From the NCBI GenBank assembly GCA_963750995.1, contig CAVVST010000002.1:310001-374000 (forward strand): a stretch of DNA of 64,000 bases, read 5' to 3'. The position numbers were made by a program, and so were the translations under genes. Source of the DNA: CAVVST01 sp963750995. GTDB taxonomy: Bacteria > Acidobacteriota > Vicinamibacteria > Vicinamibacterales > UBA2999. Every line of letters starts with the position of its first letter. Within the stretch, counting starts at the first letter, position 1. Below are positions 17,238 through 26,068 of the stretch, piece by piece. Below the pieces are notes generated by a model. It did no database searches. It saw only the letters and a program-made list of their open reading frames with translations, and had not been told where the DNA came from.

Positions 17238-20021
17238 TCAGAACAGGTTGTAGCTGAACGACAGCGCGACAGTCCGGCCGATCTTGTATAGCCGCTGCGT
17301 CTCGGTCGTTCCCAGCGTCTGCGTGAACTCGTACTCGCCGTCGGTCAGGTTCTCCACGTTGAGCCTGATGCCCAGGCCTCGAATGCGCTGCGCGAACACC
17401 ACGTCGAGCGTGCCACGCCCCTCCTCGATGATGTCCGGCGCCTCGTTCGCGCCGACGTCCGAGATGCGGTCGCCGAAGTAGTTGAAGAGCAGGCGCGTCG
17501 AGAAGCCTCCGAGCGTGAACTCGCCCGACAGGTTGAACAGGTTCTTCGACTGCCCGGCGAGCGGCCGTTCGGAGGATGTCTGCACACCGAGCTGCTCGGG
17601 CAGGAGCGTGATGGTCGAATCCACGAACGTATAGTTCGCGTTCAGGAAGAAGTTCTCGGTCAGTTGCTGCCCCGCTTCGAGCTCGATGCCGAAATTCCTG
17701 GCATGGTCCGAGTTCTGGAACGTCGCAATCGGGTTGGCGGACGCGATGACGACCCGCTCGATCGGCTTGTCGAAGTGCTTGAAGAAGACGCTGGCCGCGA
17801 CGATGCCCCGGCCCCCCGTGAACCGTTCCCATCGGCCGTCCACGTTCTGGATGAGGGCGCGCTGCAGGCCGGCGTTGCCCTTCACGGCGCGGTTGCCGAC
17901 GACGTCGGTGAACTCGAACTCGGCCAACTCGCGGAATTCCGGGCGGTTCACCGTCGTGCTGTAGCTGAGCCGGATATTCGAGGTGTCCGTCACGGCCTGC
18001 ACGAAGTTGATTGCCGGGAAGAAATCGGTGTTCTTGTTCGACGCCTGCACCTCGCGTGCGAACAGCCCGAATGGATCCTGCGTGGTGACCGTCTGATCGA
18101 AGCGTTCGACGCGCGCGCCGGCGATCAGCCGCGTGCGGTTGCTGATCGAAAAGTCCACCATCCCGTAGCCTGCAGTCGTCGTCTGATCACCGTTATACGC
18201 ATCGGTCGGTCGAGTCTCCTCGTTGAGCCGGAAGGCCGTGCCGATATTGGCCGGCACGAAAATCTCTTCAGGCTGGAGCAGGTTGTCGAAGAGAAGGTTG
18301 CCGGCGTCGGCCTTCTGCGTCGTAATCGGAATGAAGTGGAAACGCCGCGACTGGAAGTCGCGCGTGCGCTCCACGTAGCTGGCGCCAAACTTGTACTGCG
18401 TGGGCCGTCCGCCGGCTGCACTGGTGACGCTCCAGTTCCCGACGCGTCGATCGTGTCGTCGTTCAGCTCGTTGAACATGCGGAAACCGCTCTGCGACTCG
18501 TCGGCGTAGGTATAGGGGACATTCGCAGCGGAGTTCAGCGCCCGCTCATACAGCGTTTCGCGCAAGTCCGGCTCGTCACGCGTGGCGCGTGCATAGTTCA
18601 CCCTCCAGTCGAGCCGGCTGTTCGTCAGGTTCTGGAAGAAGTGCTCGCCGCCGAGGGCGTTCGCCATCAGCCCTTCCTCGATGAACTGCAGTCGGGAGTT
18701 CCGGTAGTCGCGGGCGTTGTCAACGTTCTGCCCCTCGAAGAAACGACCTTCATCGCGACCGCTGTGCGTATAGAAATTCTCGAAGGTGACCCGCTGGCTG
18801 GGCGCGAACTGGTACGAGAGGTTGCCGACGACACCGAGCTGCGCGCGCTGCGTGCCGGTCTGCATGTGGTAATCGCTCGTCGCATCGAGGGCGTTGTCAT
18901 CCCCAATCCGGAAGAAGCGCCGATCCTCCTCGACGAACTGCTCTTTATAGGAGTGCGAAATGCTGGCGACAACACCCAGGTTGCCAAACCGGTTGCCGAA
19001 CGTGCCGCTCCAATTCTGCCCGGGCCTGCCGCTCTCGTTGACCGGCCGCCAGCGGTTCTCCAACAGTCTCCCGAAGTTGGCGATTTCGGCCTCCGAAAAG
19101 CCGACGTCAGGTGTGTAGATGCCGCGCCGGACGATCTTGTTGTTCGGGAATCCCCCGGCAGCGCCCGCGCGCCATCGTCGAAGCCAAGCCAGTCGCGATT
19201 GCCGAGCGGGCTCATCGGAAAGTCCTCGCCCGTGGCCGTGGTGTAAAAGGTGAGACCGTACAAAAGTCGACGACCGGCTGGACGGGCAGCTTGAGCGGCA
19301 CGATCTGCACCAGCCCGCCGGCGAACTCCGCCGAGCGGTCCGGCGTGTACGACTTGTTGACCTGCACGCTGTCGATCAGGCCGGTCGGGAACAGATCGAG
19401 CGGAACGACCTTCTTATCAGGTTCCGTCGTCGGCAGGACCGAGCCGGCGAGCGTAGTGTTGCTATACCGCTCACCGAGCCCACGGACGAAGATGTACTGG
19501 TTGTCGACGAGTGACAGCCCGGTCACGCGCTGCATGGCGACCGCGGCGTCGCTGTCGCCGTTGTTCCTCATCTCCTGGGAACCGAGGTTGTCGGTGATGA
19601 CCGGGGCGTTCCTGCGCTCGATGAGCTGAGCCTCGGCGGACGACGTCTCGACGTTGATCGCCTGCGCCGTGACGGTCACCGTTTCCGAGAAGCTGGTCAT
19701 CTGGAGGCCGACGTCCAGCGGGACCGTTCGCTCAGTGCCAGCCTCGACACTGATCAGCTTTTCCTGATAGCCCTCCAGGGCGACCTTGATCTGGTGCGTC
19801 CCTCGCGGCACGTCGATGACGTAGCGGCCGTCAACGTCGGTGTAGACCACCTCGGTCGATCCAACGAGCTCGACCGGCACCCCCGGCAGCGGAATGGCGT
19901 TCGTCTCATCCCGCACGACTCCGGTAACGCGAACGGTCGGCCCCGCGTCCTGCGCGGCCGCCAGCGTCACGACCGGGCCAAATAGCACCAGAGTCGCCAG
20001 AAAAACACGTACAACCGTCAT
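17238..20021 (-). CDS. TonB-dependent receptor with N-terminal carboxypeptidase-regulatory-like domain, frameshifted
   Basis: The start ATG at 20021 has GGAGG 6 bp upstream. A signal peptide (VVRVFLATLVLFGPVVTLAAAQ) is followed by a CarboxypepD_reg-like domain (VRVTGVVRDETNAIPLPGVPVELVG to GYQEKLISVEAG). Then comes a plug with NLGSQEMRNNGDSDAAVAMQRVTG, IFVRGLGERYSNTTLAGS and the SAEFAGGLVQI end. The long barrel finishes in LSFSYNLF. Breaks near 19260, 19165 and 18430 divide it. The rejoined length is about 927 residues. Such receptors import scarce or large substrates across the outer membrane using TonB energy. The substrate is not shown by the sequence. Its position beside the PhoX operon and beneath 11-bp-spaced repeats suggests a phosphorus-containing ligand, which is inference. 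Confidence 0.85.
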
Positions 20022-20106
20022 TGAGATCCTCCGATGGCGCACCATGCCGCGCCCCAACAGCTCCAAGTAAACGAGATGAGCCTAGTTGCCGCGTGTGATC
20101 GGCAGA

Positions 20107-20139
20107 CGACAGGCACGTTACGAGTTTGTTAAATGAGCG
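20107..20139 (-). promoter_or_regulatory. candidate PhoB/OmpR-type box A (11-bp direct repeat)
   Basis: GTTAC (20117-20121) and GTTAA (20128-20132) lie 11 bp apart on the plus strand, equal to TTAAC and GTAAC on the minus strand. They sit about 100 bp upstream of the TonB-receptor ATG. The surrounding 33 bp match 21102-21134 at 26 positions without gaps, including the shared core GTTTGTTAAATG. Confidence 0.5.
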
Positions 20140-20173
20140 GAGTGCGGCGTGTGGCAGGAATCTACGGCGACGT

Positions 20174-20189
20174 GTAACGGGAATGTAAA
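20174..20189 (+). promoter_or_regulatory. candidate PhoB/OmpR-type box B
   Basis: GTAAC (20174-20178) and GTAAA (20185-20189) are exactly 11 bp apart, each preceded by T. The box lies in the 361-bp divergent region between the TonB-receptor gene and the HELYGH gene. Confidence 0.45.
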
Positions 20190-20269
20190 AGATCCAAGAC
20201 GCGACCAGGCCGAAGAACGCCCTCCAGTTCTGCGCGGCGGAGCCGATAACACGGTAGAATGACGTCTGT

Positions 20270-20296
20270 GTAACGGTAACGTTACATGTGCGTAAC
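20270..20296 (+). promoter_or_regulatory. candidate PhoB/OmpR-type box C (three units)
   Basis: GTAAC (20270-20274), GTTAC (20281-20285) and GTAAC (20292-20296) are spaced 11 and 11 bp, and an extra GTAAC sits at 20276. The box ends 87 bp before the start of the HELYGH gene. The rest of the 361-bp intergenic region holds no gene. Confidence 0.55.
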
Positions 20297-20382
20297 TAAC
20301 TTGAACGTCCGCCGACGATCGTAAGCGGGTCCTTATCGGCCTTGCCGCACGGAACCGCCGGCGCAACGTTTGGGGGTGGCCC

Positions 20383-21036
20383 ATGAGGGGGATAGTCAGG
20401 AACCTCGTCCTCGCGACGATGGTCGCGTTCACGATAAGTGCGGAAAAGATCTGGGCACAAGCTGATCCTGACTCCCCGCCGATCGGCGATCCGCCCTTCC
20501 TGACCACCAATCGCATTCTTCAGTCCAGCCTTGACCGTATTTTCAGCGGCAGCGCCCTTTGGAGGGAGGCTGTTGAAGCCGTAGGCAAGACTGGACGTCA
20601 TGTCGTGCTCATAACGCCGGCCGACCCGATCGTGGCCAGGATAGCCGCGGCTGATCGCGAGGCGTTCGATTCCGGCGTTCTAGCTGAAACCGTTCCCCTG
20701 ATGGATGAAGATTGGCAAATCGATGTCGTCCTCGTTTTTGTCAATCTGCCCTTACTCACGGCAATCCACGATGCCAGACTGTCCGTCCCTCTCCAGTTCG
20801 AGGCTGATCTGGATCGTATTCTGGTGCACGAGCTCTACGGGCACGGTATTCCCTACCTCTCGGCCGGAGACCTGTCGGGGCGTTGCGCCGATCCTCATCC
20901 GGGCGAACGTCCGTCCGAGTCGTGCTCGATTCGCCGCGAGAACTCAGTCCGGGCCGAGCTCGGGCTCGGTCGTCGCGGCGATGCCGGACTTTCGAGCCTG
21001 ACCCTCGCGTGGGGTGGCCTGCTCGATCGAGACTGA
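20383..21036 (+). CDS. secreted protein with HELYGH (zincin-like) motif, unknown function
   Basis: This 217-residue protein has an N-terminal signal peptide (VRNLVLATMVAFTISAEKIWAQ). Near residue 149 it has LVHELYGHGIPYLSAGDLSGRCAD, an HExxGH arrangement like that of zinc metallopeptidases. A conserved-looking CSIRRENSVRAELGL follows, where a downstream Glu could be the third ligand. The middle part (DWQIDVVLVFVNLPLLTAI) looks like a core strand. It may be a periplasmic metallohydrolase, but I know of no characterised relative and the motif alone does not prove activity. It has its own upstream 11-bp-spaced repeats and precedes the PhoB-like regulator by about 230 bp. The start ATG 20383 has GGGG-type bases upstream but no clear SD. 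Confidence 0.6.
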   Translation: MRGIVRNLVLATMVAFTISAEKIWAQADPDSPPIGDPPFLTTNRILQSSLDRIFSGSALWREAVEAVGKTGRHVVLITPADPIVARIAAADREAFDSGVLAETVPLMDEDWQIDVVLVFVNLPLLTAIHDARLSVPLQFEADLDRILVHELYGHGIPYLSAGDLSGRCADPHPGERPSESCSIRRENSVRAELGLGRRGDAGLSSLTLAWGGLLDRD

Positions 21037-21101
21037 GTCCATACCTCGAGCGCGATCAATGGCTCGCGAATCCGGCTCCTCAGGCCGGGACTGAACCAGC
21101 C

Positions 21102-21134
21102 CGACAAGTGCATTACAGGTTTGTTAAATGCGCG
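21102..21134 (+). promoter_or_regulatory. candidate PhoB/OmpR-type box, second copy of box A
   Basis: ATTAC (21112-21116) and GTTAA (21123-21127) are 11 bp apart. The 33-bp segment is a diverged duplicate of 20107-20139. It lies about 140 bp upstream of the regulator start at 21269. Confidence 0.45.
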
Positions 21135-21155
21135 CCCACACCGTGAACCGGTAGG

Positions 21156-21193
21156 GTAACGGCAGCGCCATGAGTCCGTAACCCACAATTAAC
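21156..21193 (+). promoter_or_regulatory. candidate PhoB/OmpR-type box D
   Basis: GTAAC (21156-21160), GTAAC (21178-21182) and TTAAC (21189-21193) are spaced 22 and 11 bp, so they occupy phases 0, 2 and 3 of an 11-bp grid. The array ends 75 bp before the regulator start, a plausible autoregulatory position. Confidence 0.5.
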
Positions 21194-21268
21194 AGCCGCG
21201 TGATTCGCGTGAAATGCGTGGGGGCTACCGTCGGACGAGGTTCATCCGCATGGGGTCCCGCAACAGAC

Positions 21269-22021
21269 ATGATGAGCACTGAATCGTCGCGGAACGGCCG
21301 GCTCGACCGCGGCGTATCGGCCGTCCGCAGCCAAATCCTGGTGGTCGAAGACGAGCCCGACGTCGCGTCTCTTATCAAGCACACGCTCGATCGAGCCGGC
21401 GACGTCGACGTGGCGATCGTCGGCACCGGCGAGGCGGCGCTCAAGACCACGATTGACCGCGTCCCGGATCTGATCATCCTCGACCTGAATCTGCCCGGGT
21501 TCGATGGACTCGAGGTGTGCCGCATTCTGCGCGCGCGCCCGCTGCTGGCGACGGTGCCGATCATCATGGTGACGGCGCGGGCCACCGAAAGCGACCGCGT
21601 CCAGGGGCTCGACGTCGGCGCCGACGACTACATCGTCAAGCCCTTCAGCCCGCGCGAGCTCGCGGCGCGCGTGCGGGCCGCCCTCCGCCGCGCCCGCACC
21701 GACCAGGCGGCGCAGCCGTCGCCCGCCGACCTCTATCGCGGCAAGCATCTCGTCGCCGACTTCGATGCCGTGTCGGTGCAGGTCGACGAGAAACCGATCC
21801 AGCTCACGCGCCGTGAATTCGAGCTGCTTCGCTATCTCGTGCAGAACCGGAATCGCGTGCTTTCGCGCGACCGGCTGCTCGAGCGCGTGTGGGGCTATGA
21901 ACACGTCGTCGAAACCCGCTCGGTGGACGTGCACGTCGGACGGCTGCGCGGAAAGCTCGGCGCCGCCGCCCATCAAATCGAAACCGTGGTGGGGCTGGGC
22001 TACCGGTTCGTCGATCAGTAA
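21269..22021 (+). CDS. second PhoB/OmpR-family response regulator (no partner kinase beside it)
   Basis: The intact protein has about 250 residues. The receiver has EDEP (27-30), phosphoacceptor D72 in LIILDLNLPG, T in IIMVTAR and K in YIVKPFSP. The winged helix reads LTRREFELLRYLVQNRNRVLSRDRLLERVWGYE then TRSVDVHVGRLRGKLG and GLGYRFVDQ. This is very close to PhoB style, and closer than the regulator at 12422 in the effector part. No histidine kinase is adjacent. PhoX begins 9 bp after its stop, so it heads a phosphatase operon. The kinase at 13106 may serve both regulators (inference). Alternative starts are 21272 and upstream codons, none with a good SD. Confidence 0.85.
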   Translation: MMSTESSRNGRLDRGVSAVRSQILVVEDEPDVASLIKHTLDRAGDVDVAIVGTGEAALKTTIDRVPDLIILDLNLPGFDGLEVCRILRARPLLATVPIIMVTARATESDRVQGLDVGADDYIVKPFSPRELAARVRAALRRARTDQAAQPSPADLYRGKHLVADFDAVSVQVDEKPIQLTRREFELLRYLVQNRNRVLSRDRLLERVWGYEHVVETRSVDVHVGRLRGKLGAAAHQIETVVGLGYRFVDQ

Positions 22022-22030
22022 ACTCTCACC

Positions 22031-23741
22031 GTGCTGACCGGGGCCGGCCGCCGGCAATTCCTGAAATTCCTTGGCGCCGGACTGACCGGCGCCTGTGCCG
22101 GTGGGCTGGGGCCGCTTGCGGCCGCCGGCGCGGCGCTTCCGGCGCTCCTCCCGTTCGCCCCTATCCGTCCCACCAGCCGTGACGACCTGGTGCTTCCGAA
22201 CGGATTCACCTACGACACCCTCGTGCAATGGGGCGACCGTCTGCCGGGCACCAGCAGTCGATTCGGGTACAACCCCGATTTCACCGCCTTGCTCCCTTTG
22301 CCGGATGCGCGCGAAAGCGCTGCTGTTCGTGAATCACGAGTACGTCAGCCTGCCGGACGAGGGTGAGTACGGCGTCTATCCGCAGACGTTCCCGCTCATC
22401 ATGGGACGTGCCGCGACGATTGGCGACGAGATGCATGACGTCGGCGCGTCGGTGCTCCATCTCCGGGAGACCGACGCCGGGAGATGGGAGGTCATCGCCT
22501 CACCGCTCACCCGCCGCTACGATGCCCATTCACGAATGGCCGTGTCGGGGCCGGCGCTGCAGCGCGCCCGCGATATCGCCGGGACGCTCGCAAACTGCTC
22601 CGGGTGTCACACGCCGTGGAACACGATGCTCACCTGCGAGGAGAATTTTCAGGACTGCGTGCTCGCGCCGGTCGACACCACGGGGCGCGGTCGCGTCGGC
22701 GGCCGGTTCCACCGCGATGGGTCGCACTTCGGCTGGGTGGTCGAGATCGATCCGCTGGATCCGACGTGGACTCCGGTCAAGCACACGATGCTGGGACGCT
22801 TCCGCCACGAGAACGTCGCCATCCGGATCGACGGTGACGGCCACGCCGTGGCTTACATGGGCGATGACATCGTCAACGGCCACGTCTACAAGTTCATCGC
22901 GGCAGGAGGCTACACGCCGGGCAGTCCGGAGGCCCGCGGTACCGTGCTCTCGAGCGGACGCCTGTTCGCGGCTGTCTTCAACGCGGACGGGACCGGGGAA
23001 TGGCGCGAGCTCACGGGCAGTACCCCGCTCCGGCCGAATCCCGGATCCGCACACCCGCGGATCCCGCGGCGCGCCACGACGCTGGGACAGGTCTACGCGG
23101 ATCAGGGGGCGATCGTCACCGACGCCTTTCATGCCTCGAATCTGATCGGCGCCACGCCAACCGGCCGGCCGGAAGACATCGAAGTCCACCCGATTGATCG
23201 CAGCGTCTACATCGCCTTCACCGCCGCGGCCACCGCGCCCGGCAATCTCTTTCCAAATCTGTACGGCGAAATCTGGCGAATCGAAGACGAGGCCGACGGT
23301 GCGGGTTTGCGGTTCACGTGGGTGCGATGGAAGGCCGGGGGACCGAACGACCCTGCACAGGGCGGACACGTCTTCGCCGCCCCGGACAACCTGTCGTTCG
23401 ACCCCGCAGGTCACCTGTGGATCGTGACTGACATCACGAGCAGCCGCTTGAACGCCCATGCCGGCTACGCCGCGTTTGCCAACAACGGCATGTTCTTCGT
23501 GCCCGCGTCGGGCCCGGACGCGGGTGTTGCGCTGCAGTTCGCATCGGCGCCCTGCGAAGCCGAGTTGTCGGGGCCGTCCTGGACAGCCGACCGCAACACC
23601 TTGTTCCTGTCGGTACAGCATCCAGGCGAGGCATCGGGGATGCGGACCGCCGCGATGACGCCGCCGCGCGGCAGCAACTGGCCGAGCGGTCGGGTCGATC
23701 AGCCGCCGCGGCCGGCGGTCGTCTCGATCCGCTCCCGCTAG
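22031..23741 (+). CDS. phoX: PhoX-type (DUF839) Tat-exported phosphatase, frameshifted
   Basis: PhoX enzymes are periplasmic, calcium/iron-dependent alkaline phosphatases that release phosphate from esters. The GTG at 22031 starts a Tat signal: residues 7-14 are RRQFLKFL followed by an Ala/Gly-rich h-region. The mature part reads PNGFTYDTLVQWGDRLPG. A frame break near 22310 leads to ALLFVNHEYVSLPDEG, a PhoX landmark. Further family features are NCSGCHTPWNTMLTCEENFQDC, FGWVVEIDPLDP, HENVAIRIDGDGHAVAYMGDD, GRPEDIEVHP and FAAPDNLSFDPAGHLWIVTDI. The rejoined length is about 570 residues. It lies 9 bp after the PhoB-like regulator. I have not verified every metal ligand. A paralogue is at 40610-42226. 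Confidence 0.85.
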
Positions 23742-23770
23742 GCGTTACACGGATATTGCACCGGCTTGGT

Positions 23771-24715
23771 ATGGTCCCGTGCATGCGCAGGCTTGTTCTT
23801 TACCGGATTAGCCTGGTGTGTGTTTCGATCGCCTTGATGAGCGCGGACGGCCGCATCGGCGCGGCGTCGAAGATTTCGATTGCGCACCGCGGCGCCTCCG
23901 CCTATGCGCCGGAGCACACGCTGGCGGCCTACCGGCTCGCGATCGATCAGGGCGCCGACTATGTTGAACAGGACCTGGCGATCACGCGCGACGGCGTCCT
24001 GATCTGCCTTCACGACGATTCGCTCGAGCGCACGACGGACGTTGAGGAGGTCTTTCCGGCTCGGGCTGCGATTGATCCCTCGAGCGGACGGCGCCAGTGG
24101 CTCGCCGCGGACTTCACCCTGGCGGAAATCAAGCGTCTCGATGCCGGACGATGGTTCGACGCGCGCTTCGCCGGCGAGCGGATTCCAACCTGGGAAGAAG
24201 CGGTGGCGACGGTAGGCACCGGCGCCGGGCTCTATCCGGAGCTCAAAACGCCGGCGCTCTATCGCGGACGAAATATCAACATGGCGCGCGTCTTCGTCGA
24301 GTCGTTCCGCCGGCTCAACCTTGGCAACCGGCCGCCTGAGGGACTCATCGTCCAGTCGTTCGACGACGAGACGCTTCGGGAGTTAGCCCGGGAGTTGCCA
24401 GCCGTCCCGCGGACCTTTCTGATTGAAAGCCGCGACGGCGAGCGGTGGCTGTCTGAGGAAGGCCTCGCGGACATCGCGCGATTCGCCACCGGCATCGGTC
24501 CCGCCAAGCAGTTGATCGAGCGCCAGCCCGGGATCGTGAAGACGGCGCACGCCCGCGGACTGATCGTGACTCCCTACACGTTCACCTCGCGCGCGCCGGC
24601 CGCGGCCTTTCCGGACGTGCGTGCCGAAATGGCGCACTACCTGTTCACCCTCGACGTCGACGCCGTGTTCACCGATAATCCCGACCGGTTTCCCCGCAAT
24701 GAAGCCAGTCACTGA
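23771..24715 (+). CDS. glycerophosphodiester phosphodiesterase, secreted
   Basis: The protein has about 314 residues. A hydrophobic start (LVLYRISLVCVSIALMSADG) suggests export. The catalytic GDPD core follows: ISIAHRGASAYAPEHTLAAYRLAIDQGADYVEQDLAITRDGVLICLHDDSLERTT, holding the HRG, the metal-binding Glu/Asp pair (VEQD) and the general-base His in LHDDSLERTT. Later family signatures are YPELKTP and a C-terminal VDAVFTDNPDRF. It cleaves deacylated phospholipids to alcohol and glycerol-3-phosphate. The start is ATG 23771 or 23783, and neither has a strong SD. It lies about 30 bp downstream of phoX and overlaps the next gene by 17 bp, so it belongs to the phosphatase operon. Confidence 0.87.
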   Translation: MVPCMRRLVLYRISLVCVSIALMSADGRIGAASKISIAHRGASAYAPEHTLAAYRLAIDQGADYVEQDLAITRDGVLICLHDDSLERTTDVEEVFPARAAIDPSSGRRQWLAADFTLAEIKRLDAGRWFDARFAGERIPTWEEAVATVGTGAGLYPELKTPALYRGRNINMARVFVESFRRLNLGNRPPEGLIVQSFDDETLRELARELPAVPRTFLIESRDGERWLSEEGLADIARFATGIGPAKQLIERQPGIVKTAHARGLIVTPYTFTSRAPAAAFPDVRAEMAHYLFTLDVDAVFTDNPDRFPRNEASH

Positions 24716-25241
24716 CGCACCGCTCAACGTTTTGTTTCTCTGCGTCGGTAATTCCGCGCGGTCGATTCTCGCGGAAGCGATGACCAACCACCCGCCCATT
24801 TCGGGCGGGAAGTTCCGCGCCTACAGCGCAGGCAGCCACCCCAAAGGAGAGGTCGATCCACTCGCCATCGACGTACTCCGACAGTCTCGGATTTCCACGG
24901 ACGGATTGCGCAGCAAGAGCTGGGATGAGTTCGCCGGGTCGAATGCGCCGAAGATGCACTTCGTATTCACCGTCTGCGATCCGTCGGGAATGGAGCAGTG
25001 CCCGGTGTGGCCGGGTCAGCCGATGACGGCGCACTGGGGAGTGCCCGACCCCGCTGCGGTCGTGACCTCGGCGGATGATCGCCGCCGCGCCTTTCTCGAT
25101 GCCGCGCTCGTGCTCAGGCGCCGAATTGAGCTGTTTGCCAGTTTGCCGTTCGACAAACTCACCCGGCTTGCTCTGCAGACGCGTCTTGATGAGATCGGCC
25201 GTGCCAGCTCAACAACGGATCATATGGCGCCTTCCGCATGA
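24699..25241 (+). CDS. arsenate reductase / low-molecular-weight phosphatase family (ArsC)
   Basis: This 180-residue protein starts at ATG 24699 (MKPVTDAPLNVLFLCVGNSARS). The P-loop CVGNSAR is the C-x5-R phosphatase signature. The rest follows thioredoxin-coupled ArsC: FRAYSAGSHPKGEVDPLAIDVL, KSWDEF, FVFTVCDPSGMEQCPVWPGQPMTAHWGVPDPA. In that family the first Cys attacks arsenate and later Cys residues resolve the disulfide. The Cys pair in CDPSGMEQC fits this. Having it in a phosphate-scavenging operon makes sense because arsenate enters with phosphate, but a role as a small phosphatase is also possible. It overlaps both neighbours (17 bp and 4 bp). Confidence 0.82.
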   Translation: MKPVTDAPLNVLFLCVGNSARSILAEAMTNHPPISGGKFRAYSAGSHPKGEVDPLAIDVLRQSRISTDGLRSKSWDEFAGSNAPKMHFVFTVCDPSGMEQCPVWPGQPMTAHWGVPDPAAVVTSADDRRRAFLDAALVLRRRIELFASLPFDKLTRLALQTRLDEIGRASSTTDHMAPSA

Positions 25242-25535
25242 GCACCCCGGGCACACGGCTTGCGAGCGTCCCTGCCAGAGTGCAGACACTGACTGTGACT
25301 GACGTCTCAAGAATCGCGACCGAGGCCGCCCGCGAACGGTCCCCCCGGCTGGAGGTCGTCGCTGTCACCCTGGGCGGCGAAGGCAGCTATGCCGAGGTGA
25401 TCATCGACATTGCGGGATGCCGGGCCGAGCCGTGCCGCTTCTCGGTGGGGGTGTTCCGCGACGCGCCGCCCGGCCGTCGTGCACGACGAGATCGCCGGGC
25501 AGATGGAGCGCCACATTCGCGGCCACCGCGGGTAG
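25238..25535 (+). CDS. small hypothetical protein, frameshifted
   Basis: From ATG 25238 (overlapping the ArsC stop as ATGA) the protein reads ALSV-like basic N-terminus RIATEAARERSPRLEVVAVTLGGEGSYAEVIIDIAGCRAEPCRFSVGVFRD. A break near 25470 in a CCGCCCGG run leads to APPAVVHDEIAGQMERHIRGHRG, which ends at 25535. The rejoined protein has about 98 residues. Two Cys lie in the GCRAEPC motif. I do not recognise a family. The pattern of alternating strands suggests a small alpha/beta domain. Without the frameshift correction this region would be wrongly fused to pyrophosphatase. Confidence 0.6.
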
Positions 25536-25540
25536 CACGC

Positions 25541-26068
25541 GTGCTGACGCTGCCGGCACGCGACAGCGAGGGCTGGCTCAACGTCGTCGTCGAAACGCCG
25601 CGCGGATCCACCGCCAAATTCAAGTACGACGAACGCGCCGGCGTGATGCGGCTGTCGCGGCCACTTCCCGCGGGACTCTCCTACCCCTATGACTGGGGAT
25701 ACATCCCCTCGACACGCGCCGCCGACGGCGATGCGCTCGACGCCATGGTCATCTGGGACGGGACCTCGTACCCGGGCGTTGTCATCTCCGCGCGGTGTCT
25801 GGCCGTGCTACGCGTCGAGCAAAAACATCCCGCGAGCGGCGGGCGGCAGCGAAACGATCGCGTGTTGACGGTGCCGATGAAAACCCGCCACGGTGCCGAG
25901 GGTGAAGTCGATGCGCGGCTGCGCGCGCAGCTCGAGCAGTTTTTCACGGCAGCGGTGGCATTCGAGGGAAAGGATCTGCGCCTGCTGGGATGGGGCGACG
26001 CGAACGAAGCCGATGCCCTCGTTCGCGCTGCCGAAGCGTCACCGCTCGCGGGTGCCGAGCACAAATAG
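25541..26068 (+). CDS. ppa: inorganic pyrophosphatase, family I
   Basis: The enzyme hydrolyses pyrophosphate to two phosphates in the cytoplasm. The GTG at 25541 starts LTLPARDSEGWLNVVVETPRGSTAKFKYDE. The YPYDWGYIP segment and the family signature DGDALDAMV (residues 62-70) with its metal-binding aspartates are present. The 175-residue length matches bacterial family I. It begins 5 bp after the hypothetical gene and is in the same frame as that gene's erroneous extension, so an automatic caller would fuse the two. It is the last gene of the regulator-PhoX operon and overlaps the convergent CHAD gene by 30 bp. Confidence 0.88.
   Translation: MLTLPARDSEGWLNVVVETPRGSTAKFKYDERAGVMRLSRPLPAGLSYPYDWGYIPSTRAADGDALDAMVIWDGTSYPGVVISARCLAVLRVEQKHPASGGRQRNDRVLTVPMKTRHGAEGEVDARLRAQLEQFFTAAVAFEGKDLRLLGWGDANEADALVRAAEASPLAGAEHK

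Noticed and set aside
25238..26068. Single 276-residue fusion of hypothetical protein and pyrophosphatase
   Set aside because: An out-of-frame reading restores a proper stop at 25535, and pyrophosphatase begins at its own GTG 5 bp later.
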